Source: Neobacillus ginsengisoli
GTDB lineage: Bacteria; Bacillota; Bacilli; Bacillales_B; DSM-18226
Direction of reading: 5' to 3'
NCBI RefSeq assembly: GCF_030813055.1
Contig: NZ_JAUSTW010000009.1
Coordinates: 1-64,000, forward strand
DNA length: 64,000 nt
Part shown: positions 8,038-16,728 of the stretch, piece after piece
Position numbering within the stretch: position 1 is the stretch's first letter
How the letters are laid out: every line of letters starts with the position of its first letter
Notes under the pieces: model-generated
Told to the model about the DNA's origin: nothing
Databases searched by the model: none
Seen by the model: the letters and a program-made list of their open reading frames with translations, nothing else
Made by a program: the position numbers and the translations under genes

Positions 8038-9547
8038 TCAATTGCTCCTTTCTGCATAGTAAAATCATAATCTTCATCGTTATATCTTTTTTCGTCTACA
8101 TAGGCACGTACATGTCCCCAAAAATATTTTGTTGGCTGCATATATTTCTCAAGACCTGCACGCTTGATTGTGGAACGCGCCTCTTCATTGGCCTCATTTA
8201 AAATCGTACCTTCATCAACGGTTAGAACTGTTCGTCCTTCCATGATTAGTTTTCCATCTACGATGGTATGTTCACATCATTTGCTACAGCTTGATAGACG
8301 AGTCGATGTACATGCATAAATTCAGGAGTCAGGTGGGGCTGATTTAGGTTGACGGTAATGACATCTGCTTTTTTTCCAACTTCCAGCGACCCCAATTCGT
8401 CATCCCAGCCTATGCATTTCGCGGCATCGATTGTGACCATTTCTAATAGTTTGCCAGGCGGTAAATAATATTCGTCTCTTAATGCTGCTTGATGAATAAA
8501 CTGAGTTTTCCTCATTGCTTGGAAAAGATCGAAGCTTGTTGATGGAGAAGTTCCATCAGTAGAAATCGCAACCGTCGCTCCTAGTTCAAGTAATTCGATG
8601 ATTGGTGTACGTGCATGTACCTGTGTAAATCCGGGTGACGCACTCACATTTGTACCTGTTTCAGCTAAAATTTTTGCCTCATCAAAAGAAATTCCGCGGC
8701 AATGCTGAAGGTGAACATCGGGACCTAAAAGCGTGTTTTCCTTATCCTGTATGGCTAAATGAATCATTCCACCAAAGGCATCAGAGTGAATTCTTGTATT
8801 ATATTTTCTCGCAATCTCTCTAATTTTTTTCGCTTGATAGCGGTCATGATCCGTTAATCCATACACCCGGGCTGGCGAAGTTGGACTGGAAGGATCAACG
8901 GAAGTAACGATTACAAATGGTGTAATAAAGGCCCTTGTTTTATCATGATTCGCATGATTCAATGCTTCGATGACTGCTTCAGCACCCTTTATTACTTCCT
9001 CGTAGGTGACTTCTTTTATTACTCTTTTCCCATCAATCCAGCGGCTGAATAAATGCGGCCAAGGGGGATTACAAGGACCAGTACAAACCACCTCTCTAAC
9101 ACCGACTTCAGCATAAGCCTTCGCATGATTGATTGCAAAAATCGGATCATCCGACCTAGGCATCGAACCTAAAACGGATACACCTGTCGTGATTCCAGCT
9201 TTTAATCGTTCCAGAGCAGAAAGTTTTCCTTCGTAATACCAAAAATCATCTGTTACAAAATGTTTATACGTATTTGTCATAATTGGCATCCAAAAGTCAA
9301 TATTCTCCATTGCAATCGTCTTAAACATCGAATGTCCGCCATGACCATGAACATCAATTAATCCTGGTAAAATACACTGGTGGCTGCAATCCAACACTTT
9401 TTTCGCTTCAAATTTTCCCATTAGCCTTTCAGTTGTATCTACAGCTAAAATTCTTCCCTTATTTATTGCAACTGCACCATCTTGAAGAATTCGTCTGTCT
9501 TTGTCCATGGTGATCACGGTTCCATGTATAAGCAGTAAGTCAATCAT
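8034..9547 (-). pseudogene. Amidohydrolase (MTA/SAH-deaminase or chlorohydrolase-like), frameshifted
   Basis: Aminohydrolase of the ATZ/TRZ family, about 504 residues when joined. Metal ligands are visible: H67 and H69 in GLIDVHGHGG, His in TRIHSDAFGG, His in HLQHCRGIS and Asp in AISTDGTSPS. The frame is intact from ATG 9547 (AAGGAGG nine bases upstream) down to YQAVANDVN. There a C appears to be missing near 8273: the first frame stops at 8258, while HTIVDGKLIMEGRTV continues in the next frame to 8034. Its end overlaps the start of the next amidohydrolase by four bases. Only the last 70-80 residues are affected, but these belong to the beta-domain, so activity is doubtful. Confidence 0.85.
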
Positions 9548-9851
9548 ATCGTTCCGCCTCCTTTTCCTCTCATACTTGTTTAAAGAAAACTCGCCGACTG
9601 GCAAGCCCCTTAGGGCGAAGACAGAGGCGTAGTTGCACTAATGCCTGATAGGAAAGTTATTCTTTCCTATCGGCCAAGAAATACCCATGAAACGAGTACG
9701 ACTCATATTTAAATTATAAAAAAAAGGGGTTTTTTATATTTTCAGAATTGATACTATTTTTTAAAATATTTTTACTAGATCCTCTCGTCGTATTTACTTC
9801 AAATATCGATTTTGATTAAAATTTAATGAAATAACGAGGGGGACTGAAGAA
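9548..9851. other. Divergent intergenic region with a perfect hairpin
   Basis: About 300 bp between the amidohydrolase run and the response regulator. GATAGGAAAG (9647-9656) and CTTTCCTATC (9662-9671) form a 10-bp stem with loop TTATT. Just before it, GCGAAGACAGAGGCG (from about 9614) resembles the 5' core of the lysine riboswitch on the plus strand, but the remaining conserved parts are absent. It probably holds promoters for both directions; none is obvious. Confidence 0.4.
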
Positions 9852-10571
9852 ATGAATGTTTTAATTGTTGATGATGAGCCATTAGAATTGGAACAAATGG
9901 AATATAAGCTTCAATCAGAATGCCCCAAATGGAAGATTTACAAAGCTGCCGATGCAAACCAGGCACATGAGATTAATCGAAGTTTTTCTATCCAATTGGC
10001 TTTTTTAGATATAAACCTTCCAGGAAAATCAGGTCTGGAATTCGGAGAAGAATTGCGGAAAATCAATCAGGAAGTAGACATTATTATGGTGACAGCCTGT
10101 CAGAATTTCAACTATGCACAACAATCAATTCGAATCGGAGTAGTTGATTATTTAACCAAGCCTATTATCGAAAGTGAATTATTAAGTGTCTTAGCAAAAT
10201 ATAAAGACAAACAGCCAGTAAAGAACTTTTCCAGTCTCATAGATAGTTCACTAAAGATTATTCATGAAAAATTCAATGAAAAGATCTCCTTGTTAACGAT
10301 TGCGAATATGGTGCATGTTAATCCAACATACTTGAGCCGGAAATTTCATGAAGAAGTCGGGGTCTCATTTTCTGAATATCTAATCCAATATCGGATTCAA
10401 ACATCTAAGCAATTTTTAATTACTCACATCAATTGGACGATATCGGATATTGCCGAAAAATCCGGATTCAGCAGCCAGCATTATTTCAGTACATTATTTC
10501 GCAGAATAGTAGGAATATCTCCTACAGAATTTCGTGAAAGAGAAAATAAATCACTTTCTTCTTCCCAATAA
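9852..10571 (+). CDS. Response regulator with AraC-type DNA-binding domain (YesN-like)
   Basis: Transcription regulator of 239 residues. Residues 1-120 are a receiver domain with the acidic pair in IVDDEPLE, the phospho-acceptor Asp in LAFLDINLPGKSG and the conserved Lys in VDYLTKP. Residues about 140-235 carry two AraC-type helix-turn-helix motifs (LTIANMVHVNPTYLSRKFHEEVG and ISDIAEKSGFSSQHYFSTLFRRIVG). YesN-type regulators normally pair with a large membrane kinase (YesM) encoded beside them and often control carbohydrate or solute uptake. No kinase is adjacent, so this copy is an orphan. Its divergent position suggests it controls the amidohydrolase genes. Start: ATG 9852 behind GAGGGGGACTGAAG. 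Confidence 0.88.
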   Translation: MNVLIVDDEPLELEQMEYKLQSECPKWKIYKAADANQAHEINRSFSIQLAFLDINLPGKSGLEFGEELRKINQEVDIIMVTACQNFNYAQQSIRIGVVDYLTKPIIESELLSVLAKYKDKQPVKNFSSLIDSSLKIIHEKFNEKISLLTIANMVHVNPTYLSRKFHEEVGVSFSEYLIQYRIQTSKQFLITHINWTISDIAEKSGFSSQHYFSTLFRRIVGISPTEFRERENKSLSSSQ

Positions 10572-10633
10572 TATACAGGGATAAAAGAAAGTGATTTAAT
10601 ATTTGAGCATTTCTACCTAAAGTTCATACTAGT

Positions 10634-10924
10634 TTAAACCGACATCATATAACCCGCGCCCCAAACTGTTTCGATAAATTGAGGGTTGGATGGGTCTTTT
10701 TCAATTTTACCGCGGATTTTTCTTATATGCACCGTAATGGTGGTAATATCCCCTGATGAATCCAGTCCCCAAATGCTTTCGAATAGATCCTCTTTGCTAA
10801 AGACCCGATTTGGGTGCTGGGCTAAGTAAAGCAATAAGTCAAATTCTTTTGCAGTTAAAGATATCTTCTTATCATTCACATAAACCTTACGAGCCATTTC
10901 ATCAATGACAAGCCCTTTCCCCTA
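10634..10924 (-). pseudogene. OmpR-type response regulator, C-terminal remnant
   Basis: Only the winged-helix effector domain remains: GKGLVIDEMARKVYVNDKKISLTAKEF, the recognition-helix segment TVHIRKIRGKIE and the end GAGYMMSV. The receiver domain is missing and the sequence before 10924 is noncoding. An 87-codon frame starting at the internal Met exists, but no ribosome binding site supports it. It is the relic of a two-component system, perhaps together with the kinase fragment at 16329, but nothing proves the link. Confidence 0.75.
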
Positions 10925-11277
10925 ATTAAATAATTTTAGCTCAATAAATATTATTTCACTTGTATACTTGATTTATGACCCCGTCGACGTACATTGATTG
11001 TACCTGACAGAACTTAACTCCCCATGTAAAAAACATTATAAAATTCCTAACTTTTTAGTTTGATTTCTTAAACTCAAAATCGTATAAAAACCATTGTATA
11101 AAATGCACATTTACTATCACTGAATTTTGGTTTAAGTAACCAATGACTTATATCAACATTCATATTAAAATTAAATTTGGTAAAAATTTACTAGAACAAA
11201 ATAATTTTGTTTTCTCAACACCTGCTAGCTGTCCATTTCAGTTTAATTTAAATATTTCCCAAAGGAGGATTTATTAG
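10925..11277. other. AT-rich intergenic region
   Basis: About 350 bp with no reading frame of note. It should contain the promoter of the downstream amidohydrolase. No convincing -35/-10 pair, riboswitch or operator was recognised. Confidence 0.5.
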
Positions 11278-12606
11278 ATGATACAGGAAAATAACAGTCT
11301 TAATAAGGATACTCATACACATAAAATAAAGGTACCAGATAAAAATAGCTCCTACATGCTTTTGAATGTTCGATTGGAAAGCGGCTATAAATATGAAAAC
11401 GGCGAGGTGGCCGCAACCGAATCCGTTTTTCGCAACATCCGCGTCGATAAAGGCAGGATTACTAAAATACTTGATTTAAACTCCCATCTTGAAAAAGATA
11501 TTGTTTGTTTTGATGCAAAAGGTATGCTACTGCTTCCTTCTTTTAGGGATATGCATATTCATTTGGATAAAACCTATTATGGCGGCCCTTGGAAAGCGGC
11601 AGCAACAAGAAAAAATGGTATTTTTGACATGATTGAATTGGAGCAGACTTTACTGCTGGAATTGCTCCCAACCGCACAGGAGCATGCAGAGAAATTAATT
11701 GAACTGATTCTCAGCTATGGCACTACATATGTCAGAAGCCACTGTAACATTGACCAAGTCGTTGGTCTTAAAAATCTCGAGAAACTAAAGCTCGCCATAG
11801 CAAACTATTCAGATAAGATTTCCCATGAAATTGTCGCTTTCCCGCAACATGGCTTGCTTCGCTCAAATGTTGAAGGATTGTTACGCGATGCGATGAAGCT
11901 CGGAGTTACACATGTTGGCGGACTAGATCCAACCTTAGTAGACGGCAATATGGAAAAATCGCTACATACCATGGTTCAAATTGCAGTGGACTCCAAAGCA
12001 GGAATTGATATCCACCTTCATGAAGGTGGGGAAACGGGATTAATGGCCATTCGAAGATTAGCAGATTTGACAGAGGAAGCCGGTTTGCAGGGAAAAGTGA
12101 CAATCAGTCACGCTTTCTCTCTTGCATCATTGGCACCAGGAGCAGACATTGAAATGGCAGACCGCCTTGCATCACTAGGCATCTCCATTGCATCTTCTGT
12201 TCCAATCGGCAAAAGTGTAATGCCAATTCCGCTCCTTCAAGAGCGAAAGGTGAAGGTCATGCTTGGCAATGATAGTATTACCGATCACTGGGATCCATTC
12301 GGGATCGGTGATACACTGCAGAAAGCACACCTTACAGCACAACTATTTGGATGGAAGAACGAATACAACCTGTCTCGGGCACTTTCCCTTGCTACAGGCG
12401 GAATTACCCCTTTAGATGAGTCCGGTAAGCAAATATGGCCACGAGTCGGCAACGATGCAACAGGAGTACTCGTTCCTGCAAGCTGCTCTGCTGAAGCTGT
12501 TGCCCGGCTGCCAAAACGTGCTGCCGTGCTGCATAAAGGCACTTTGTCCTCGGGGACGCTTGATATCGTGAAGCCTAAAATACCAAACGCTTCTGAAACA
12601 CATTAA
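11278..12606 (+). CDS. Amidohydrolase, cytosine-deaminase-like (paralogue of 4740-5990)
   Basis: 442-residue metal-dependent hydrolase of the CodA-like branch. Metal ligands: H93 and H95 in RDMHIHLDKTYYGG, His in IDIHLHEGGETG, His in ISHAFSL and Asp in MLGNDSITDHW. It starts at ATG 11278 behind AAAGGAGG with eight-base spacing and has an N-terminal extension of about 25 residues relative to its paralogue. It stands alone, with 350 bp of upstream DNA and a strong terminator downstream, so it is probably monocistronic. Both paralogues keep all ligands, so both are likely active. The likely reaction is deamination or ring opening of a cyclic amide or amidine; the substrate is not deducible. Confidence 0.87.
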   Translation: MIQENNSLNKDTHTHKIKVPDKNSSYMLLNVRLESGYKYENGEVAATESVFRNIRVDKGRITKILDLNSHLEKDIVCFDAKGMLLLPSFRDMHIHLDKTYYGGPWKAAATRKNGIFDMIELEQTLLLELLPTAQEHAEKLIELILSYGTTYVRSHCNIDQVVGLKNLEKLKLAIANYSDKISHEIVAFPQHGLLRSNVEGLLRDAMKLGVTHVGGLDPTLVDGNMEKSLHTMVQIAVDSKAGIDIHLHEGGETGLMAIRRLADLTEEAGLQGKVTISHAFSLASLAPGADIEMADRLASLGISIASSVPIGKSVMPIPLLQERKVKVMLGNDSITDHWDPFGIGDTLQKAHLTAQLFGWKNEYNLSRALSLATGGITPLDESGKQIWPRVGNDATGVLVPASCSAEAVARLPKRAAVLHKGTLSSGTLDIVKPKIPNASETH

Positions 12607-12659
12607 AAGAGTGAACCTGTTCTGCACTTTAGTGGAACCTGGCCATTTGTTTTAACATA

Positions 12660-12689
12660 AAAACCGCTCAGAGCGCTGTGCGGTTTTTT
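12660..12689 (+). terminator. Rho-independent terminator
   Basis: AAAACCGC (12660-12667) pairs with GCGGTTTT (12680-12687) over a GC-rich loop and runs into T residues. It ends the amidohydrolase transcript. Confidence 0.85.
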
Positions 12690-12737
12690 AATACGAGAAA
12701 TGGTAATTTACAGAATAGATTGGACGTGAATGATCTT

Positions 12738-13606
12738 ATGAAAAATACAGTTATTTTTAAACAAAATGACCGTTTCACCATTAAGGCTGACTTCTATGCG
12801 GCCAACAATGATAACGCTCCAGTGATTGTTTATATACATGGAGGCGGACTATTATGGGGAACAAGAGAAGATATTAGTGAAGAAATGATAAAACTCTACA
12901 CTAACAATGGTTTTTCATTGTTTTCTATTGACTATAGGTTAGCACCTGAATCAAAACTTCCAGATATCCTTGAGGACGTGCAGGATGCTCTTCTATGGAT
13001 AGAGACTGAAGGGCCAAAACAATTCTCCATTGATCCAAAAGAATAGCTGTGGTTGGCGGTTCTGCTGGCGGCTATCTTGCTCTTTGTACAGGAACATTTA
13101 AAAATAAGCCGCGCGCAATCGTTTCCTTCTATGGCTATGGCGATATTAGTGCCAATTGGGCAACGAAACCAAGCAATTTCTATCTACAAAAGGACATAGT
13201 TCCAAAAGAGCTTTATAAAAAGTTTGTTTCAGATGAAATTATTACAGAGGGGTCTATTGAAACGCGATTTCTCCTATATTTGTATGCGAGGCAGCAAGGT
13301 GCATGGGTCCAGGAGATAACAGGTATTCATTCACCTACTAGAAAGAATCTCATCCAGTTTTGCCCGATCTATCATATCACTAAGGATTATCCTCCTACAT
13401 TATTGCTGCACGGGACTAAGGATACGGATGTACCATACGAACAATCTGTTTTTATGAGAGCTTCCCTCATAAAAGAAGAAGTAAAAACCAGGTTAATTAC
13501 AATTCCTAATGGAGAGCATGTATTTGAAAAAGATTTTGATAACCCAATTGTTCAAGATGCACTTAATCAGGTAATTGAATTTCTTCAAATTCATTTATCC
13601 GCATAA
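12738..13606 (+). pseudogene. Alpha/beta-hydrolase (acetyl-esterase/lipase, Aes-like), frameshifted
   Basis: Esterase of the hormone-sensitive-lipase-like group, about 290 residues when joined. The oxyanion motif HGGG is in YIHGGGLLWG, the nucleophile in VVGGSAGGY (GxSxG), the acid in GTKDTDVP and the histidine in NGEHVFE. The first frame ends at 13046 just after DPKE. Adding one A to the run at about 13036 restores DPKRIAVVGGSAGG, so a one-base loss in a short A homopolymer broke the gene. The start at 12738 is the first plausible Met; the ribosome binding site is weak. It lies between two terminators and so stands alone. Confidence 0.85.
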
Positions 13607-13618
13607 AGTAATTGGACA

Positions 13619-13668
13619 AAAAAAGCCGTTCTTCCTTATGTAATCAGAAGGAAAAATCGGCTTTTTTA
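13619..13668. terminator. Bidirectional terminator between convergent genes
   Basis: AAAAGCCG (13621-13628) pairs with CGGCTTTT (13658-13665), and TTCCTT pairs with AAGGAA inside the stem. A-run and T-run flank both sides, so it can serve the esterase and the convergent transporter. Confidence 0.85.
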
Positions 13669-13770
13669 TTTAGAATAAACAACTTATCTACCCTCAAAAA
13701 TCCTTGAACTCCCCAATACTACTTTACTGCTTTGCAATTTTGGAGTTCGCAACAGAAGCACGGGTAACAA

Positions 13771-15138
13771 CTAAATATCCTTCACCCAATGAGGAAGTAA
13801 AGGAAACAGGGTTCCTATAGTGGTTTTCGAAAGGGTAATATACGCTACCGTAGCTTCCCCCATAATAATTCCCGCGAATGCACCTTGCTTCGTCACGAAA
13901 TTATTCCTCATTAAGCTGAATATCATAGCTGGAAACAACTGTGTAACCATACTAGACCCCATTAATAATAAAGCGACAATCGTACCACTTTTAAACGTAA
14001 AAAATAATGAAGCAAGAGCAACGACAGGTACTAAGTACTTAGCTAAACTTACAATCTGCTTATCAGTAGCCGAAGGCACAAATACACCATAGACATTTTT
14101 GGCCAACAAGGTAGCCGCAGACATTAATAGCATCGAACCCGGCACTAAGGCTGTAAGTACTCCCGCAGCACCAATCACTCCCATTACCCATGGATCGAAA
14201 GCTAGTTTCGATAGACGTAATAAGGATAAATCAACCTCATCCCCCATCAAACCGGGAATTTGAAGAATAGCGGCAAAACCGGCAAAGAACACAAAGAGTA
14301 AGATAAGCTGATATAATGGCATAATGATTGTATTTTTGCGGAACGTTTTTTCACTTTTTCCTGCATAAATCGCACCGAATGAATGCGGATACATATAAAA
14401 ACCAAGAGAAGTTAGCAAAACCGTAGAGATAAACCATGAGATGCTTAATCCCTGACTAGGCAAAGTTAAAAAACCTGGCTTTGCATTTTCAATCGCTTCA
14501 AACATGGGCTGATACCCACCATAATAATGAAGCGGTAAATATATACCTTAAAATACGGTAACTCCTAGAATCAGAATATCTTTGACAACCGCTGTCCAAG
14601 CAGAACCATGGATTCCTGAGATCATCACATAAATAGTAAGAACAATAACTGCAATCCAAATCGCTACCGTAGGAGAAATCGCTCCGTAAGATGCCTCTGA
14701 AACAATACTACCCAAACCTTTCAATTGAAGAACTAGATAGGGGATGACAGCGGCTACACCCACAATTGAAACAAGGACACCTAAATATGGACTATTATAC
14801 TTACTAACGAAGAAGTCCGATTGTGACATTAGCTTCTTTTCTTTTGCATATCGCCAAATAGCAGGAACATACCAATACGACATAATCAATGCCAATGTAC
14901 CATATATTAAAATATAAAAAGTAGGGCCGCCTTTTCCATATGCCCAACCGCTTCCTCCTAAAAAGGTAAAAGTGGAATACGTTTCACCTGCCATCAACAA
15001 AAAGATAAAAACCGTACCAAAACCACGACCTCCAACGGTCCACTGTTCAAGGTTCATATCTTTACCTTTACGCGCTCGAATACCAATGGTAAGTGCAAAA
15101 ATTATAGATGCAATGATGATAAGAAGTGCTGCATTCAT
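13771..15138 (-). pseudogene. Sodium:solute symporter (SSS family), split by one stop codon
   Basis: Membrane transporter of the SSS family, about 455 residues with roughly 12 hydrophobic segments (for example LLIIIASIIFALTIGI and WFISTVLLTSLGFYMY). The frame runs from ATG 15138 to a TAA at 14548-14550, then continues in the same frame (GIYLPLHYYGGYQPMFEAIE...) to 13771. Because the frame is unchanged, a single substitution (for example TTA to TAA after LGVTVF) explains it. The start overlaps the stop of the DUF3311 gene (TAATG), so the pair is translationally coupled. The substrate is unknown; organic acids or amino acids are typical. Reading through or sequencing error would restore a normal protein. 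Confidence 0.87.
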
Positions 15139-15335
15139 TATTCAATTTCCCTCCTATTTTTAGGATCTAGTGCAAATATGATCGCCATGATTCCCGATGT
15201 AATAACCACCCATAAAACAATCCAAAAAAGAAAAAAAGGTAATCCTAAAATATAAGGGTTAACTTTATTCACAAATGGAATCCCTCCAAGCAGGCCAATG
15301 AACGGAATGATCGCCAAAATTTTGATGAATTTCAA
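15138..15335 (-). CDS. DUF3311 small membrane protein, partner of the SSS transporter
   Basis: 65-residue protein with two hydrophobic segments (IKILAIIPFIGLLGGIPFV and PFFLFWIVLWVVITSGIMAIIFAL) and the typical ending DPKNRREIE. DUF3311 proteins are regularly encoded directly before SSS-family symporters and are presumed small subunits or assembly factors; that role is inference. AGGAGG precedes the start. Its stop overlaps the transporter start by one base. Confidence 0.85.
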   Translation of the reverse strand: MKFIKILAIIPFIGLLGGIPFVNKVNPYILGLPFFLFWIVLWVVITSGIMAIIFALDPKNRREIE

Positions 15336-15694
15336 AATAAGTCCTCCTTTTATTCTCCTAAAATATTGTCAAAGCTTATTGATCAGATCTTTAATACGTA
15401 AGGCTATCTTTCGGGTAAATATTGATAGATATACACATAGGTATCATCCTCCTTTAACAGGAATCTAATAGCACTCTATCTTTTACTACCATTGATAGCA
15501 CTTTAAAATAAGCATAGAGCATTTATTTATTTTAATTATAAAAAATATTATGATAATTAACTTTTAAAATAATTACCTATATTTAAATTATCTTTACTAT
15601 GTTAGGCAAGTAATTATATAAGCATTGGTGTAATTTTATGCAAAATTTTTATATACCAAATTATACTATTACTTCACCTTTCTTATTGAACAAA

Positions 15695-15791
15695 CTTGCC
15701 AGTTAATTTAAGTACAATCCTTCACAATATTTTCAAAATTATACCAATTTTCTTTAAAAGAGTTATTCCATAAAATGGCACGATTGCTGAA
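15695..15791 (+). repeat. Interspersed intergenic repeat copy, without nested hairpin
   Basis: Opens CTTGCCAGTTAATTTAAG, then CAATCCTTCACAATATT, then AATTTTCTTTAAAAGAG and ends TGGCACGATTGCTGAA. It has the same order of blocks as the copies at 2827-2916 (split by the IS) and 31076-31225. Confidence 0.65.
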
Positions 15792-16167
15792 TAAAAAAAA
15801 TCCTGCATATCAATACAAGACTTTTAATTAAACTTTTTTATAGTCGGTTAATCTTTTTTCAAAACGGTGCAACTTTATTACAAACGGTTAAACTTTGGTT
15901 TAAATATACACCCTCGCGTATCCAACAAGTTCACCCATCTTTAATAACTTCCGTCTAAAAGATATATAACTTCCTCTACATTTTTTAGACTAACTTCTAG
16001 ATGGAAAGCAAGAAAGAAAAGAAAGAAAAAACCGATATTTTTGCAATGTTCAAAACTTACAACTTTTAGACAAACTTAAACGATCGTTTTTTAGACGTCT
16101 TGTTTTAAGACTTCCAAGACTTGAAAAAATTCTTTTGAAGTTATGACACTATTTGTTAAGCAAAATC

Positions 16168-16200
16168 AAAAAAGCCGATTTCAATTTGAGAATCGACTTT
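16168..16200 (-). terminator. Probable terminator, minus strand
   Basis: On the minus strand AAAGTCGATT pairs with AATCGGCTTT (one G-U pair) and is followed by a T-run. It lies downstream of the kinase fragment and the permease. Confidence 0.6.
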
Positions 16201-16328
16201 AAAAAACTTCAACTAAAGGATGTTTAGTTGAAGAAATGATTTGCACCTAACCATTTTAGATAAGGCGCATTTTCTTTAATTAACTTCAATTTTAAAACCT
16301 ATTCTTCTTGCTGGTGCGTCTATAAATT

Positions 16329-16728
16329 TTATTTAAATGGTAATTCTACAATAAAAGTAGAACCAACTTTTTCTTTACTATTCAAAGTAATATTCCCGCA
16401 ATGCAGTTTGATAATGGTGGCAACAATCGATAGACCCAAACCTATTCCCTCAATAGGTCTTGTACGTGCCATATCTGCCCGATAAAAGCGCTCAAATATC
16501 CTTTCTAATTCCATTTCGCTCATCCCTATTCCTGTATCCACAAAAGTTACGATAACCAATTCTTCTCTTTCTTCAATCGTTATCTCTATGCCATCAGGTT
16601 TATTATATTTAATGTCATTTGATAAAAGGTTATCCCAAACCGTATTAAGTAGGGATGGATCGCCAATAATTTCTATTTCGGGCAAATGGTAGCTAAGCAT
16701 TATTCCTTTTTCACTATAAGTAAACTTA
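16329..16728 (-). pseudogene. Histidine kinase C-terminal fragment (degenerate copy of the kinase at 46158)
   Basis: Only the ATPase half of a sensor kinase remains, from YSEKGIMLSYHLPEIEIIGDP to the end STFIVELPFK. Over about 130 residues it is strikingly similar to the end of the kinase at 46158-47537 (shared GDPSLLNTVWDNLLSN, ERIF.RFYRADMARTR). Conserved catalytic positions have drifted: NAIKYN became NDIKYN, DDTGIG became VDTGIG and GTGLGL became GIGLGL. It is joined directly to the 3' end of the permease gene, and a chimeric open frame across the join (from 16898) is spurious. A duplicated fragment under no selection. Confidence 0.8.

Larger units (their letters stand above)
15336..16328. 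other. One-kilobase intergenic region, AT-rich, with repeat and hairpins
   Basis: No coding frame was found. It holds the leader of the DUF3311/symporter pair, an interspersed repeat copy (15695-15791), a terminator-like hairpin (16168-16200) and an 11-bp perfect inverted repeat: CTTCAACTAAA at 16207-16217, loop GGATG, complement at 16223-16233. The rest is very AT-rich and featureless to the eye. Confidence 0.5.

Noticed and set aside
9647..9671. Perfect 10-bp hairpin as a terminator
   Set aside because: No T-run on either side and a position between divergent genes; an operator or RNA structure is more likely.
12285..12542. Open frame on the minus strand inside the amidohydrolase
   Set aside because: Shadow of the plus-strand gene with all metal ligands; no ribosome binding site and no family. 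The same holds for other antisense frames inside hutH, the permeases, the glucosidases and brnQ.
15770..15795. TGGCACGATTGCT, similar to a sigma-54 promoter
   Set aside because: The distance between GG and GC is too short, and the sequence is part of the interspersed repeat.
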